Counted from the stretch's first letter, positions 32,437-41,134 are shown. The stretch is DNA of 44,387 nt from Candidatus Bathyarchaeota archaeon (GCA_012515445.1 JAAYYI010000041.1:1-44387); one strand, 5' to 3'. Program-made: numbers and translations. Notes: generated from the letters alone by a model not told the origin.

Positions 32437-33498
32437 ATGTCCCACTCACACCATGAAGCCATGCTCTACAAACGCGAAAACGGCGCCAAAGTCAAATGCA
32501 GCCTATGCGCAAGACGCTGCCAAATCAGCGAAGACGCTCCCGGCTTCTGTTTGGTCCGCAGAAACGAAGGCGGCACCCTCTACACACTTAACTATGGCAA
32601 AGCCGTCTCCGCCGCCGTAGACCCCATCGGCAAAAAGCCGTTATCCCATTTCAATCCGGGCTCGCTTGTGCTTTCAGTTGCGGCTGCCGGCTGTAACTTC
32701 CGCTGCCAATTCTGCGATAACTGGATGATAAGTCAAGACCGCGAAACCCCGGGAAACGATATGCCTCCCGAAGAAATAGTGAAAGCCGCCCAGAACGCAG
32801 GATGCCAGGGCATAAGCTACACCTACACAGAACCCACAATCTTCTTTGAGTACGCCTACGACACCGCCAAATTAGCCAAAGAAGCAGGACTATTCAACAC
32901 ATTCGTAACCAACGGGTACATGACGCCTGAAGCAGTAAGAACGATTGGGCCCTATTTGGATGCCGTAACGGTGGATTTCAAAGGCGGCGCTGACCCGGAC
33001 TTCTACAAATCAGTCATGGCGGTGCCGGATGTTAAACCGATTTTTGAGGCACTGAAAGAGTTCAGGCTAAACGGCGTCCACATTGAGCTCACTAACTTGG
33101 TTGTGCCAAAAATCGGAGATTCGCCCGGTAAGATTCGCAAGTTAGCTGCTTGGATACATGATAACCTTGGTGCGGATACTCCGCTGCATATGCTGCGTTT
33201 CCACCCAGATTACAAGATGACGACGATTCCAGCGCCGAGCGTGAAGGATATGGAGATGGCTGTGTTGACGGCTAAGAATCAAGGTCTGCGTTATGTCTAT
33301 GTTGGTAACGTGCCGGGTCACGCGGCTGAGAACACGTATTGCCCCAACTGTGACACAGCAGTGATTCGTCGCGATAGCTTCGAAATTACTCAGTGGAACC
33401 TCACCGAGGATAACAAGTGCCTCGTGTGCGGGCAGCAGATACCGATCAAGGGCAGATTCTACAAGAATAACCTACGATTCCCCTACGCCCTCTTCTAA
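32437..33498 (+). CDS. amrS: AmmeMemoRadiSam system radical SAM enzyme
   Basis: A 353-residue radical SAM protein. The cluster motif Cys86-x3-Cys90-x2-Cys93 lies in AAGCNFRCQFCDNW. Four N-terminal Cys (21, 24, 28, 38) and two C-terminal Cys pairs (YCPNC, KCLVCG) form extra metal sites typical of the family. In other genomes it occurs with AmmeMemo proteins as a three-part system; the chemistry is not established, and neither partner is in this window. TATA-like TTTTAAACG near 32395 gives a short leader. Codons switch from A/C-ending to G/T-ending near 32940. Confidence 0.9.
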   Translation: MSHSHHEAMLYKRENGAKVKCSLCARRCQISEDAPGFCLVRRNEGGTLYTLNYGKAVSAAVDPIGKKPLSHFNPGSLVLSVAAAGCNFRCQFCDNWMISQDRETPGNDMPPEEIVKAAQNAGCQGISYTYTEPTIFFEYAYDTAKLAKEAGLFNTFVTNGYMTPEAVRTIGPYLDAVTVDFKGGADPDFYKSVMAVPDVKPIFEALKEFRLNGVHIELTNLVVPKIGDSPGKIRKLAAWIHDNLGADTPLHMLRFHPDYKMTTIPAPSVKDMEMAVLTAKNQGLRYVYVGNVPGHAAENTYCPNCDTAVIRRDSFEITQWNLTEDNKCLVCGQQIPIKGRFYKNNLRFPYALF

Positions 33499-33568
33499 TG
33501 GGCAAGCCTTTCTTCGTTTTTAATTGATTGACAAGCGCTAAATACTAGAAGCATCCATCTCTGTCTTC

Positions 33569-34336
33569 GTGATAAGGGTGTCCCGCAGAGTCATTAGCCT
33601 AATACTATTTCTTGCTTTGTTAATCGTTTTAGTATGTGGATACATAGGTGTAACCTACAATGACAGCAGCCAGCCAAACGATGGAAATGCTAAGGCCGCG
33701 AGGGACTCTGTTATAGCTTATCTATCCGAGAATTACCCTGACGCCCAAAACTGGACAAGTAATCTTGCATGGAGCGGCGGCAGGCAGAACGCAAGCACCG
33801 CTGACTTGGAAGCATACGTTTACTGCACCAATGAATGGACTGTGCAGCTTAACTCTACGACGGCTTTAAACCCCCTCTACGTAGTTGATGCAAACTACAC
33901 TAAGGGTGATGTGACGTTGGACTGGATGGGTGTCTGCCAAAACGGTACAGTAGTGGAGCAAGGCTATGTTGTGTACGACGTTGATTTCTTGGCGGTCGAG
34001 CCTTATCAAGCGGCGTGGGGTGCACTTCAGTACATGATTGAAAATCATGAAGATGTATTGGAGTATCTGAATGCGTATGGTTTGACTGGCGGCAGAGTAG
34101 CATCTGAAGGGGTTGTGGGTTCAGAGAGGTATCGCTATGTTGGGGTAGCTTGGAACGAGACGACCCTCTACGAGGTGGGCTGGGTTATTTCTGTTGAGTA
34201 CCCAGTGGTGCCAGACCCAGTTTACAGCGTAAATATAACCTACGTTCCAGCTGGTGCAGTGCAAGCAATCATTAATTGGCAGGGCACATGGCAAGACGAG
34301 GCATTAACGGAAACGCTCTACTCCTGCACGCCATAG
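33569..34336 (+). CDS. membrane-anchored extracytoplasmic protein, unknown function
   Basis: 255 residues. One N-terminal membrane helix (about 9-29), then an outer domain rich in Asn-x-Ser/Thr sites and Trp/Tyr (NWTSNLAW, NETTLYEVGW). No catalytic motif. It may start at GTG 33569 or GTG 33578. Alone on its strand between the radical SAM gene and the CofE-like gene. No family recognised. Confidence 0.7.
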   Translation: MIRVSRRVISLILFLALLIVLVCGYIGVTYNDSSQPNDGNAKAARDSVIAYLSENYPDAQNWTSNLAWSGGRQNASTADLEAYVYCTNEWTVQLNSTTALNPLYVVDANYTKGDVTLDWMGVCQNGTVVEQGYVVYDVDFLAVEPYQAAWGALQYMIENHEDVLEYLNAYGLTGGRVASEGVVGSERYRYVGVAWNETTLYEVGWVISVEYPVVPDPVYSVNITYVPAGAVQAIINWQGTWQDEALTETLYSCTP

Positions 34337-34393
34337 CCCCTTATTGAATTCTTATTAGGCGCAACATGCGATTGGCTACTGTAAGTGCCCTAC

Positions 34394-35239
34394 ATGGCTA
34401 AGTACAGTGCGTTGGCGATCTCGACCAGTTACTGGAAACCCGGGTGCGACTACCTCTCCAAACTCACAGAAGCCCTAGAGGGTAAGGTGCATGACGGTGA
34501 CTTTGTGGTGGTGTCAGAGAAGGCTCTTTCCACCGCTACAGGCCAGATAATCGACGAAGCCAAAGTATCGCCGGATCGCAATGCGCGGTTCATCGCGGGG
34601 TTCTGGATGCGTCGCGTGTGGGGTGGCCCGCTTGGGGTGCTGTGCGGTTTTGGGCCGAGGCTTCTTGCGCGGCTTCGCAGTTACCCCTTGGAGGGTGGTG
34701 CCCGCCATAAGCAGGTGGCTTTGGAGCGCTCTGGGCTGCTTGGCGCGTTGATGTTTGGCTCTGAGGGCGGTATAGATGGTTCTAATTTGGCGCTTTCGTA
34801 TGTTAGTTTGCCGCTTGGGGATGCGGATGCTTTTGCGGTTGGGATCCAGGCTGAGATTAGGCGGCGTTTGGGTCGAAGGGTCTGTGTGATTATAGCGGAT
34901 ACTGATAAGACGTACCGGTTTGGCGGCTTCTATTTTACTCCTCGGCCTCGTCCGCTGCGTGGGATTTACTCTTTTGGGGGTGTAGTGTCGTATGTATTGG
35001 GGCGGTTGTTGGGGTTGCGTCGGAGTTCTACACCGTTGGCTGTTTCAGGCTGTGTTTTGGGGGCGGGGGAGGCTTTGACGGTTACTAATATTGCGGATCG
35101 GGCGCGTGGTGTGGGATCGGGGGCTACAGTGTGGGATATGGCTTCGCGTTTCGGTGTGGCGGTTGAGGATGTGTCTTGGGCTATGCTGGATGGGGTTGTG
35201 CATAAGCCGGTCGTCTTAGTCAGGCGTGCTATGTTGTGA
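34394..35239 (+). CDS. F420-0:gamma-glutamyl ligase-like protein
   Basis: About 281 residues with similarity to CofE, which adds glutamate to coenzyme F420-0. Family features are an early DGDFVVVSEKALS strand, a GHxQVAL-type stretch (ARHKQVALERSG), a GGIDGSNL loop and IIADTDKTYRFGG. Several stretches differ from standard CofE, so it may be a paralog with another acceptor. ATG 34394 is used; GTG 34385 is an alternative. Codon use turns strongly G/T-ending after about 34620, unlike its neighbours. Confidence 0.8.
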   Translation: MAKYSALAISTSYWKPGCDYLSKLTEALEGKVHDGDFVVVSEKALSTATGQIIDEAKVSPDRNARFIAGFWMRRVWGGPLGVLCGFGPRLLARLRSYPLEGGARHKQVALERSGLLGALMFGSEGGIDGSNLALSYVSLPLGDADAFAVGIQAEIRRRLGRRVCVIIADTDKTYRFGGFYFTPRPRPLRGIYSFGGVVSYVLGRLLGLRRSSTPLAVSGCVLGAGEALTVTNIADRARGVGSGATVWDMASRFGVAVEDVSWAMLDGVVHKPVVLVRRAML

Positions 35240-35343
35240 TGTCTGAAGAATTCGGCTGATAGTTTAACGCAAAATTTGAGTTTAGAAGAGTAAGACATAA
35301 AAATTGGCTTGTAGCCTGTATGCGGAATACAAGGGATCACACA

Positions 35344-36858
35344 ATGGAAGAATCACTACAGAGATTAGATGCATTCTTTAATCCTAAGTCAGTCGCAGTC
35401 ATCGGCGCCACTGTTAAACCAGGTAAGCCCGGACAGGTTATATTCAAGAATTTAGCCACAAGCAAACAGCGTGGCATCTACAAGGGCGAGTTATATCCAG
35501 TTAATCCCGGAGAAGAGTCTCTTTTAGGTCTTAAATGCTATAAAACCCTGAGCGATTGCCCAGGCGATGTTGATTTAGTTGCGATTATCGTTCCAGCTAA
35601 GGCTGTTGCCTCCGTCATGGAGCAAGCAGTCACGAAGCACGTTAAAGCCGCAGTCATCATCACCGCTGGCTTCAAGGAAATCGGTAACAAGGCCATGGAG
35701 GACGAGGTTGTCTCTATCGCTAAGAGAGGTAACATCCGCCTGCTTGGCCCTAACTGCCTCGGCGTTTTCTACTCCAAGAGCGGCATCGACACCCTGTTCC
35801 TGCCAGAAATGAAGACTTTAAGCACAGGTAAAGAGGTTGTTGCTACTCCCCGTCCAATGTTTGGCAGCATAGCCATGATTACCCAGAGCGGCGCTTTCGG
35901 CTCCGCAGCACTGGACTATTTGACTGGTCGCCAGATGGGTGTATCTAAATTCGTGAGTTTCGGTAACAAATGCGACGTCTCAGAAACTGAGATGCTTAAC
36001 TACTTAATGCATGATGACGAAACCAAAGTCATCTTGGTGTATCTTGAAGACATCAAGAACGGTCGCGAATTCATGAAGGTCGCCAAAGAGTGCACTCTCA
36101 AGAAGCCTGTTGTTATGATCAAGTCAGGCCGCAGCAACGCTGGTGCACGTGCAGCAGCAAGCCACACAGGCGCCATCGCCGGCAGCGACAAGGTCTACGA
36201 CGCAGTGTTTGAGCAGTGCGGTATCATCCGTGCCAAGAGCATGGAGGAATTCTTCGACTACGGCAAAGCACTCGCCATGCAGCCACCCGCAGAGGGCAGC
36301 AACATCGGCATCTTAACCGACGCAGGCGGACCCGGAGTCATGACCGTTGACGAACTCGAAACCCAAGGCTTAACCGCTAACCACTTCGAGAAGGAAACCG
36401 ACGACAAATTCACCAAGCTGCAGCAAGAAGGCAAAATACTCATGATCGCCGCCACACACAACCCCGTTGACTTAACCGCCTCAGTCACTGACGAGCAATT
36501 CACCATATCCGCTGACATCATGTTCCAGGATCCACACACCTACGGCATCATCTTCTTGGGCTTACACCACATGCCAGGACTCAAAGAGAACTACATCGAC
36601 GACATCGCAGCGCTCACACACAAGTACCACAAACCCATCGTTATGGTGGACATCGGCGAAACAGAAATGGCGCTCTTCACAAGAGGCCGCTTCGACCGCT
36701 TAAACGTCCCCGCCTTCGGTTCACCCGAAGACGCAGCCCGCGCGATGAAGGCGCTTGTCTGGTACGGAGCTTACCTCAAGAAGAACGGCGCATACGAGAA
36801 GTATGTGAAGGCCTTCAAGAGCAGCGCTGCACCCTCACACGTGCAGACTAAAGAGTAA
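35344..36858 (+). CDS. acyl-CoA synthetase (ADP-forming) alpha-type subunit
   Basis: About 504 residues. Converts acyl-CoA, ADP and phosphate to acid and ATP in archaeal peptide or sugar fermentation. The CoA-binding Rossmann domain starts FFNPKSVAVIGATVKPGKPG; two succinyl-CoA-ligase-type domains follow; the phosphorylated His is in ASHTGAIAGS. The beta subunit (ATP-grasp) is not adjacent, so it must be encoded elsewhere, or this is a paralog with another partner. ATG 35344 is preferred with AAGGGATCA upstream; an in-frame ATG 35320 exists. Its 3' end overlaps convergent ribK by 11 bases. Confidence 0.9.
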   Translation: MEESLQRLDAFFNPKSVAVIGATVKPGKPGQVIFKNLATSKQRGIYKGELYPVNPGEESLLGLKCYKTLSDCPGDVDLVAIIVPAKAVASVMEQAVTKHVKAAVIITAGFKEIGNKAMEDEVVSIAKRGNIRLLGPNCLGVFYSKSGIDTLFLPEMKTLSTGKEVVATPRPMFGSIAMITQSGAFGSAALDYLTGRQMGVSKFVSFGNKCDVSETEMLNYLMHDDETKVILVYLEDIKNGREFMKVAKECTLKKPVVMIKSGRSNAGARAAASHTGAIAGSDKVYDAVFEQCGIIRAKSMEEFFDYGKALAMQPPAEGSNIGILTDAGGPGVMTVDELETQGLTANHFEKETDDKFTKLQQEGKILMIAATHNPVDLTASVTDEQFTISADIMFQDPHTYGIIFLGLHHMPGLKENYIDDIAALTHKYHKPIVMVDIGETEMALFTRGRFDRLNVPAFGSPEDAARAMKALVWYGAYLKKNGAYEKYVKAFKSSAAPSHVQTKE

Positions 36859-37246
36859 CCACAACGGTTACTTTCTTTCCATCTGACAAACCCAGCTTGC
36901 CCCTGAGATAGATCGGGGAAATAACTTCGATTACGTCTTGGGGGTAGCCGGGTACATCCGGCACGACGACGGCGCACTCCAAGCCTTGAATGCTTGCGCG
37001 GTAGGCTGTGCCGGGTAGAAAGCCTGATTCTGGGGTTATGGTGATCCCTTGTTTGGGGTCTAAGCTTTTTCTTTTAATTAATTCTTGTCCAGTTAATCGG
37101 AGGTTTAGGGTGCCGCTGTAGGGCGTGAAACCGAGTTTCTGCTCTATCTGCAATGTAACCCATGGCAGCGAGACGAAGCGTTTGCCGGTGCCTTTTCCGC
37201 TGAAAACCGTGCCCTCAAAGGTGACTTGCGGCAAGAAAGGGGCCAC
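36848..37246 (-). CDS. ribK: CTP-dependent riboflavin kinase
   Basis: 132 residues, the archaeal enzyme making FMN from riboflavin with CTP. Visible marks are an early Gly-x-Val-x-Ser-Gly-Lys-Gly-x-Gly nucleotide loop, FVSLPWV, LGFTPYSGTLNLRL, and a final beta-barrel strand set ending in KKVTVVV. GTG start, one base after the stop of the upstream gene. FMN is needed by the flavodiiron and flavodoxin-like proteins of this region. Confidence 0.92.
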   Translation of the reverse strand: MAPFLPQVTFEGTVFSGKGTGKRFVSLPWVTLQIEQKLGFTPYSGTLNLRLTGQELIKRKSLDPKQGITITPESGFLPGTAYRASIQGLECAVVVPDVPGYPQDVIEVISPIYLRGKLGLSDGKKVTVVVTL

Positions 37247-37247
37247 T

Positions 37248-37616
37248 TTAGAGTTGAGCTTTAAGCCACGCAGCGACGCCTTTTAGGATTTCGTCCGCGG
37301 ATATATCCACAACGGGAACAATCATTTTCTCCTTTGTCTCAATGATCGGCATGTACTTCGGCATCGGAGCGTACCCGACGTAGGTCCAGTAGACTTTGCG
37401 TTTCTCCAGAAGCTCCTTGGATACGGCGGTGTTAGAAGCAGTCAGCGGGAAATAGAGGAAAACTATGCCGTCAACCCAGTAGAGCCCCGCCAATTTACCC
37501 CCGGCGATAACCGAAGTGAAGCGGGCGATCTCCTCCGCGCTGCCAAAACGCGTCTTCTCCATAATAACAATCTCCTTGAAAGGCTCATAAGAAACAGAAA
37601 CACCACTCGAACTCAT
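37248..37616 (-). CDS. conserved-looking protein cotranscribed with ribK, unknown function
   Basis: 122 residues, mixed alpha/beta, soluble. It reads as strands around IAGGKLAGLYWVDGIVFLYFPL and VYWTYVGYAPMPK with a final helix. No family recognised. It ends two bases before the ribK start, so the pair is coupled. A role in flavin metabolism is only a guess from position. Confidence 0.7.
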   Translation of the reverse strand: MSSSGVSVSYEPFKEIVIMEKTRFGSAEEIARFTSVIAGGKLAGLYWVDGIVFLYFPLTASNTAVSKELLEKRKVYWTYVGYAPMPKYMPIIETKEKMIVPVVDISADEILKGVAAWLKAQL

Positions 37617-38439
37617 AATCTCAAATCCACCGAATTGCTACCCCTAAATGTGTAAGCGGTAACTAAATAATATTACCCAAATGGGGGCAAGCAGGATTTT
37701 AGATTTTCAGTGTCGGAAAGTGATCTTATGCGGTTATTATGGGAAAAAGCAGGCGTATTTAGTTACCCATTTATTGACTGAAGCTCATTTTTTATTTTGC
37801 CCATGAGAGCGCACTCACAAAGAAAATGGCCAATTAGATTAATAGCGATCCTATATTTCGCCAATTATTTTCCTTAGATTCTTAGTTTGCGCTATGTTGT
37901 TTTAGCGCTATATTATGAGTGCGTGTTCAAGGGCTGGTTGGGTTGGTGTGGCGGCGGCTGGGCTGCGAGGTTTTGGCCTTGTGGCTCTTTTGCCCCTGTT
38001 GGGTGTTTGGCTGACTTGCCTAACTAACTAATTGATTGAGCGTAGAACATCAAGATGATTTATAGGGTTTTTGAATTTTGTCTGAAAGAAAAAATTGGTG
38101 TTCCCCTATTGTTGTTTTTTCTTCTTCCAGAAAGGACTTGTTTTATCGAGCATTTTTTAATTAGAACAAGAAACGACTGTTGTTAGGAAAAAATCGATTT
38201 TTTCTTCCCAAAAAAGATCTCCCGCGACAAAAACCCCAAAACCCCCGAAACAAACACAACAGCCAGCAGTTCAAAGCCGGAAAAGGGTTAGTTAAGAATA
38301 ATTTTTTTGACCCACTATTTAATGAGAGATGGTTTATTGAAAAATTAGAGTTGAATACAGGCCTCCAAGTCATTCTCTTATGTTTTAGAAATAATTTTAT
38401 TAGCGGTCATAGGTATTAGCAGTCTTTGAGGGAGCAATC
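37617..38439. other. 820-bp non-coding region
   Basis: No convincing gene. The first 300 bases are AT-rich. GCGCTAT(G/A)TT occurs twice (37889-37898 and 37905-37914). A G/T-rich block (37921-38030) could code for a 38-residue hydrophobic peptide but has no ribosome site. An 18-bp perfect palindrome lies at 38187-38204. On the minus strand a frame ends in Arg-Phe-Leu-Phe near 38161 with no other support. Confidence 0.45.
38187..38204. repeat. 18-bp perfect palindrome
   Basis: GAAAAAATCGATTTTTTC reads the same on both strands. The centre has no loop, so it suits a protein-binding site or cruciform rather than an RNA hairpin. The T-run could also end plus- or minus-strand transcripts. It stands about 235 bases before the GTG of the next gene. 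Confidence 0.55.
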
Positions 38440-38928
38440 GTGAGCGCTGACAACGGAAAGATGGATCTTATTCTTAAAAAAATCGAGGAAATGAATACTT
38501 CAATCGCTAAGATGCAGGAAGAGCTAAAATCGGTTTCTGCCTCGCTTAAGTCGCTTGCTGTCGGGCAGATCACTCAGCCACCCACAGTGCACGTAACTTC
38601 AGGGTCTAGGCCCATGACTGTTTCAGCACCCAAACCATCTGTAACGGTTTCCACACTCAAACCCGTAGCATCGCCAACTCCGGCACCGACCGTGCCAATG
38701 GAAGCATCAAGAACCCGCAGCCTAACCGATGTCAAAATGTCCTTCCCAGAAGAACTCGAAGCACGCCTCTCATTCGAAGAAAAAGGCGAATTTATAATGA
38801 TCAAACCCAAATCCTTCCTCGGCTCCGATAACTTCGCCAAAATCGCCCTAACCATCCGCGGAATGGGCGGAGAATACATCAGCGCCGGAAAAGACTCTCA
38901 CTTCCGGGTGCCCAAAAAGAAAGCCTAA
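38440..38928 (+). CDS. coiled-coil/linker protein with conserved C-terminal SHFRVP domain
   Basis: 162 residues. Residues 5-42 are a coiled coil (MDLILKKIEEMN...), 48-90 a Pro/Thr/Ser-rich linker, and 95-160 a compact domain ending GGEYISAGKDSHFRVPKK. That ending resembles a domain attached to phage and plasmid replication proteins and to archaeal proteins of unknown role. GTG start with GGAG about five bases before it. Its last 4 bases overlap the convergent reductase gene. A DNA-binding or scaffold role is possible but not shown. Confidence 0.75.
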   Translation: MSADNGKMDLILKKIEEMNTSIAKMQEELKSVSASLKSLAVGQITQPPTVHVTSGSRPMTVSAPKPSVTVSTLKPVASPTPAPTVPMEASRTRSLTDVKMSFPEELEARLSFEEKGEFIMIKPKSFLGSDNFAKIALTIRGMGGEYISAGKDSHFRVPKKKA

Positions 38929-39464
38929 CGCCCCAAGTGCCTGCCCAGAAGCTTCGCCTCGTCGAGAACATGAGGCTGAGCAGCAACTTCGCCCTTCTCC
39001 GACGCCTTCGGCAACAAAACACCAGTCAACTGCATCCCCAAGTACCCAAAAGAGAGGTTAAACATGCCCACAACGTGGCTGCATGCATCCGCACCCTCCT
39101 CAGACGGCACCAACAAAACACCGCGCTTGCCCTTCAGCTTCCCAGAAGCAACATACGGCCGAAGCCGATCCAGAACCAGCTTCATCTTCCCAGACGGCCC
39201 ATACCAGTAAAGCGGCGTCCCAAAAACAACCACATCCGTTTCCTCAAGCTTCCCATACAGCATCTGCATGCCATCCCGCAAAACACACACAAAACCACCC
39301 TTCTTACAAGCCCGACAATCAACACACGCCCCAACATCAACCCCGTAAAGGTACACCTTCTCAGTCGCAAACCCGCTTTGGGCTGCACCCTCCAAAACGG
39401 ATTCAACCAGCAAATCAGTGTTGCCGCCCCGCCGCGGACTGCCCACTAAACCCAAAACCTTCAT
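38925..39464 (-). CDS. NADPH-dependent FMN reductase/iron-sulfur flavoprotein-like protein
   Basis: 179 residues. Flavodoxin-fold FMN-binding protein: GLVGSPRRGGNTD phosphate loop at the start, FGTPLYWYGPSG near 81-92. A Cys-x2-Cys-x2-Cys-type set (ACVDCRACKKGGFVC) suggests an Fe-S site as in archaeal iron-sulfur flavoproteins. Electron carrier or reductase in the cytosol. Codons are strongly G/T-ending throughout. Tail-to-tail overlap of 4 bases with the previous gene. Confidence 0.88.
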   Translation of the reverse strand: MKVLGLVGSPRRGGNTDLLVESVLEGAAQSGFATEKVYLYGVDVGACVDCRACKKGGFVCVLRDGMQMLYGKLEETDVVVFGTPLYWYGPSGKMKLVLDRLRPYVASGKLKGKRGVLLVPSEEGADACSHVVGMFNLSFGYLGMQLTGVLLPKASEKGEVAAQPHVLDEAKLLGRHLGR

Positions 39465-39503
39465 GTCAACAACTATGCCGCAGCCCGTTTTTGAATTTAG
39501 CGC

Positions 39504-39782
39504 CTAATACGCAATAGAGAAACCCTGAAATTCACCTTGGTAAGGTTCCCAGTTAACGGTTACACCGCTGACGGATGCGCCTTTTGGGCCAACCCTGCAG
39601 AACTCAACCACTGCTTTAACAGCTTCTTCTTCACCCTCAAAAACCACTTCCACCCGACCATCATCAAGGTTCTTAACCCAACCGTAGACACCGCGGCTCT
39701 GCGCCTGACGACGCGTGTTCTGCCGATAAAAAACGCCCTGAACCCTACCTTCCACGTAGACGTGTGCTCTTACTTTCGCCAT
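39504..39782 (-). CDS. acyP: acylphosphatase
   Basis: A 92-residue enzyme hydrolysing acyl phosphates. Catalytic Arg is in GRVQGVFYRQNTR near 20 and Asn in GWVKNLDDG near 38. Length is standard. ATG start. It follows closely behind the Tag-like gene on the same strand (26 bases). Confidence 0.94.
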   Translation of the reverse strand: MAKVRAHVYVEGRVQGVFYRQNTRRQAQSRGVYGWVKNLDDGRVEVVFEGEEEAVKAVVEFCRVGPKGASVSGVTVNWEPYQGEFQGFSIAY

Positions 39783-39808
39783 AACTCCAATCGATCTATA
39801 ATGCTATT

Positions 39809-40300
39809 TTAATACAACCGTTTTGGCTTAATGTTTTCTCCAACCGAGTAGAGGAAAAGCGCCGCCGTCGTCGGCCCGATCCTTTCAAATCGACTGGACA
39901 GGGCTCTGAGCACCAGCGCATAGTTATCTGATTTATCAAAGCTGTCAAGATACGCTTGGAAGCCGTCGTATCTGCGCCTGATCTGCTGGAACTGTTTGGC
40001 GTTTTCTACTATCGCGTGGAGCTTGTAGGGATTGCGGATAATGCCCTTATCATTTAGAAGTCGTTGTAGGTCAGCTTCGGTGAAGGCCGCAATCCGATCA
40101 ACATCAAATTCACATAACGCCACTTTAATCGTCGGCCACTTCTTCTCTACAACCGCCCAGTTAAGCCCAGTCTGAAAAAGCACCCGACACAAATTCTCGA
40201 AGTAGGCATCATCACTTTGCGGCCGCCTTCCCCGATACCACCATTCAGGATAATCAGTTACCTGCAAACTAATCCCACCAAAAAACAGCTCGAAGCGCAT
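39809..40300 (-). CDS. DNA-3-methyladenine glycosylase I-like protein
   Basis: About 163 residues. Resembles Tag, the base-excision enzyme that removes 3-methyladenine: AYFENLCRVLFQTGLNWAVV, KGIIRNPYKLHAIVENAKQF and IGPTTAALFLYSVG. The N-terminal zinc-binding segment of E. coli Tag is not seen. A longer frame extends upstream to 40435, but its extra 45 residues are not family-like and overlap a divergent gene. The start is placed at ATG 40300; no clear ribosome site is visible, so it is uncertain. Confidence 0.82.
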   Translation of the reverse strand: MRFELFFGGISLQVTDYPEWWYRGRRPQSDDAYFENLCRVLFQTGLNWAVVEKKWPTIKVALCEFDVDRIAAFTEADLQRLLNDKGIIRNPYKLHAIVENAKQFQQIRRRYDGFQAYLDSFDKSDNYALVLRALSSRFERIGPTTAALFLYSVGENIKPKRLY

Positions 40301-40418
40301 CTTAAGCAGTTGTGATACACCTGCTGTAGCATCACTTTCAGCCACCCCTCCACAGCCAAGCGCAGTCGCTTCCGCATCCGCCTTAAAAGCAAAAACGCAG
40401 CAACTATATCCTTGGAGA

Positions 40419-40763
40419 ATGTGCGCATTGTACAAGTCAAACCAGCCAAAACTAATGGTTTACACACCAACAGGCCTTCCATCAAAAGACCGATTAGAAT
40501 CCGTCCGCGATGCAGCCAAAGAAACAGCCAAACGCCTAAACCTAGACTTCGAAGTAGTCCGATTCGAACGCCAAAGCACACCAATCTACGTATACTACGA
40601 AGAAAACAACGGCGAACCCATCCCACTATACTGCGACGAAGGCAAAGCATCAGATAACAAAGAAATAAGCAGTGCCCTTCGCCACATGATGTTTGTCCTC
40701 TCATTCCATCCAAAGCATCTGGCGCTAGCTCAAATGCGAAGCGAGCTGCTTAAACTTTCGTGA
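40419..40763 (+). CDS. conserved-looking small protein, unknown function
   Basis: 114 residues, or 102 if started at the second ATG (MVYTPTGLPS at 40455), which looks more natural. Soluble alpha/beta protein with YVYYEENNGEPIPLYCDEGKA and a C-terminal helix. A TATA-like CTATATC at 40404-40410 favours the later start. Overlaps the next, convergent gene by 14 bases. No family recognised. Confidence 0.65.
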   Translation: MCALYKSNQPKLMVYTPTGLPSKDRLESVRDAAKETAKRLNLDFEVVRFERQSTPIYVYYEENNGEPIPLYCDEGKASDNKEISSALRHMMFVLSFHPKHLALAQMRSELLKLS

Positions 40764-41073
40764 ACTTTATCGACTGAGCCGCCAAGTTAACCTCATAAAC
40801 CTGGTTAACGTCAAAGCTTATCCCTAAACTGTCATATTCATGCTCAGTGAGGAACAAGATGATTTTCGGCGTCGCCATCTGCTGGCGTTGAGGCAGAAAA
40901 GGCATCTGGGTTTGAAGCGCCTGCATTATGTCCTGAGCCATTTTTGCTTCGTCAGTTTGCGGACGCACAATGTAAGGGTTAACTTCACGTTCTTCGAGCA
41001 GCTCGATTCTTTTGCCCAAATTGCCGTCTAAGTCGCGGGTGGATTCAATTTTGTTAACTCGTACGCGGAACAA
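40750..41073 (-). CDS. small conserved archaeal protein, possibly arcadin-1-like
   Basis: 107 residues starting at TTG with GGAG about ten bases before it. Strand-rich N-terminus (FRVRVNKIESTRDLDGN, then RIELLEEREV), a helical middle with Gln/Met-rich part, and LTEHEYDSLGISFDVNQVYEV at the end. The N- and C-terminal pattern brings arcadin-1 of the crenactin system to mind, but this is a weak recollection, and no crenactin gene is in the window. Confidence 0.6.
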   Translation of the reverse strand: MFRVRVNKIESTRDLDGNLGKRIELLEEREVNPYIVRPQTDEAKMAQDIMQALQTQMPFLPQRQQMATPKIILFLTEHEYDSLGISFDVNQVYEVNLAAQSIKFTKV

Positions 41074-41134
41074 GCGTTTTATTCTCCTTGCTAGAGGATA
41101 GCGACGTTATTATTTAAACTATTAATAAACGCTG

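Noticed and set aside
37916-38032. 38-codon hydrophobic frame in the G/T-rich block
   Set aside because: No ribosome site or promoter at the right distance; hydrophobic composition follows from G/T richness.
38055-38095. C/D box RNA-like words near ATGATTT and CTGA
   Set aside because: Only one poor C-box match and one D box; no C'/D' pair.
38161-38419. Two opposite-strand frames (70 and 79 codons)
   Set aside because: Both arise in low-complexity A/T-rich sequence around the palindrome; neither has protein-like composition.
39809-40435. Longer form of the Tag-like gene
   Set aside because: The added N-terminus is not family-like and overlaps the divergent gene at 40419.
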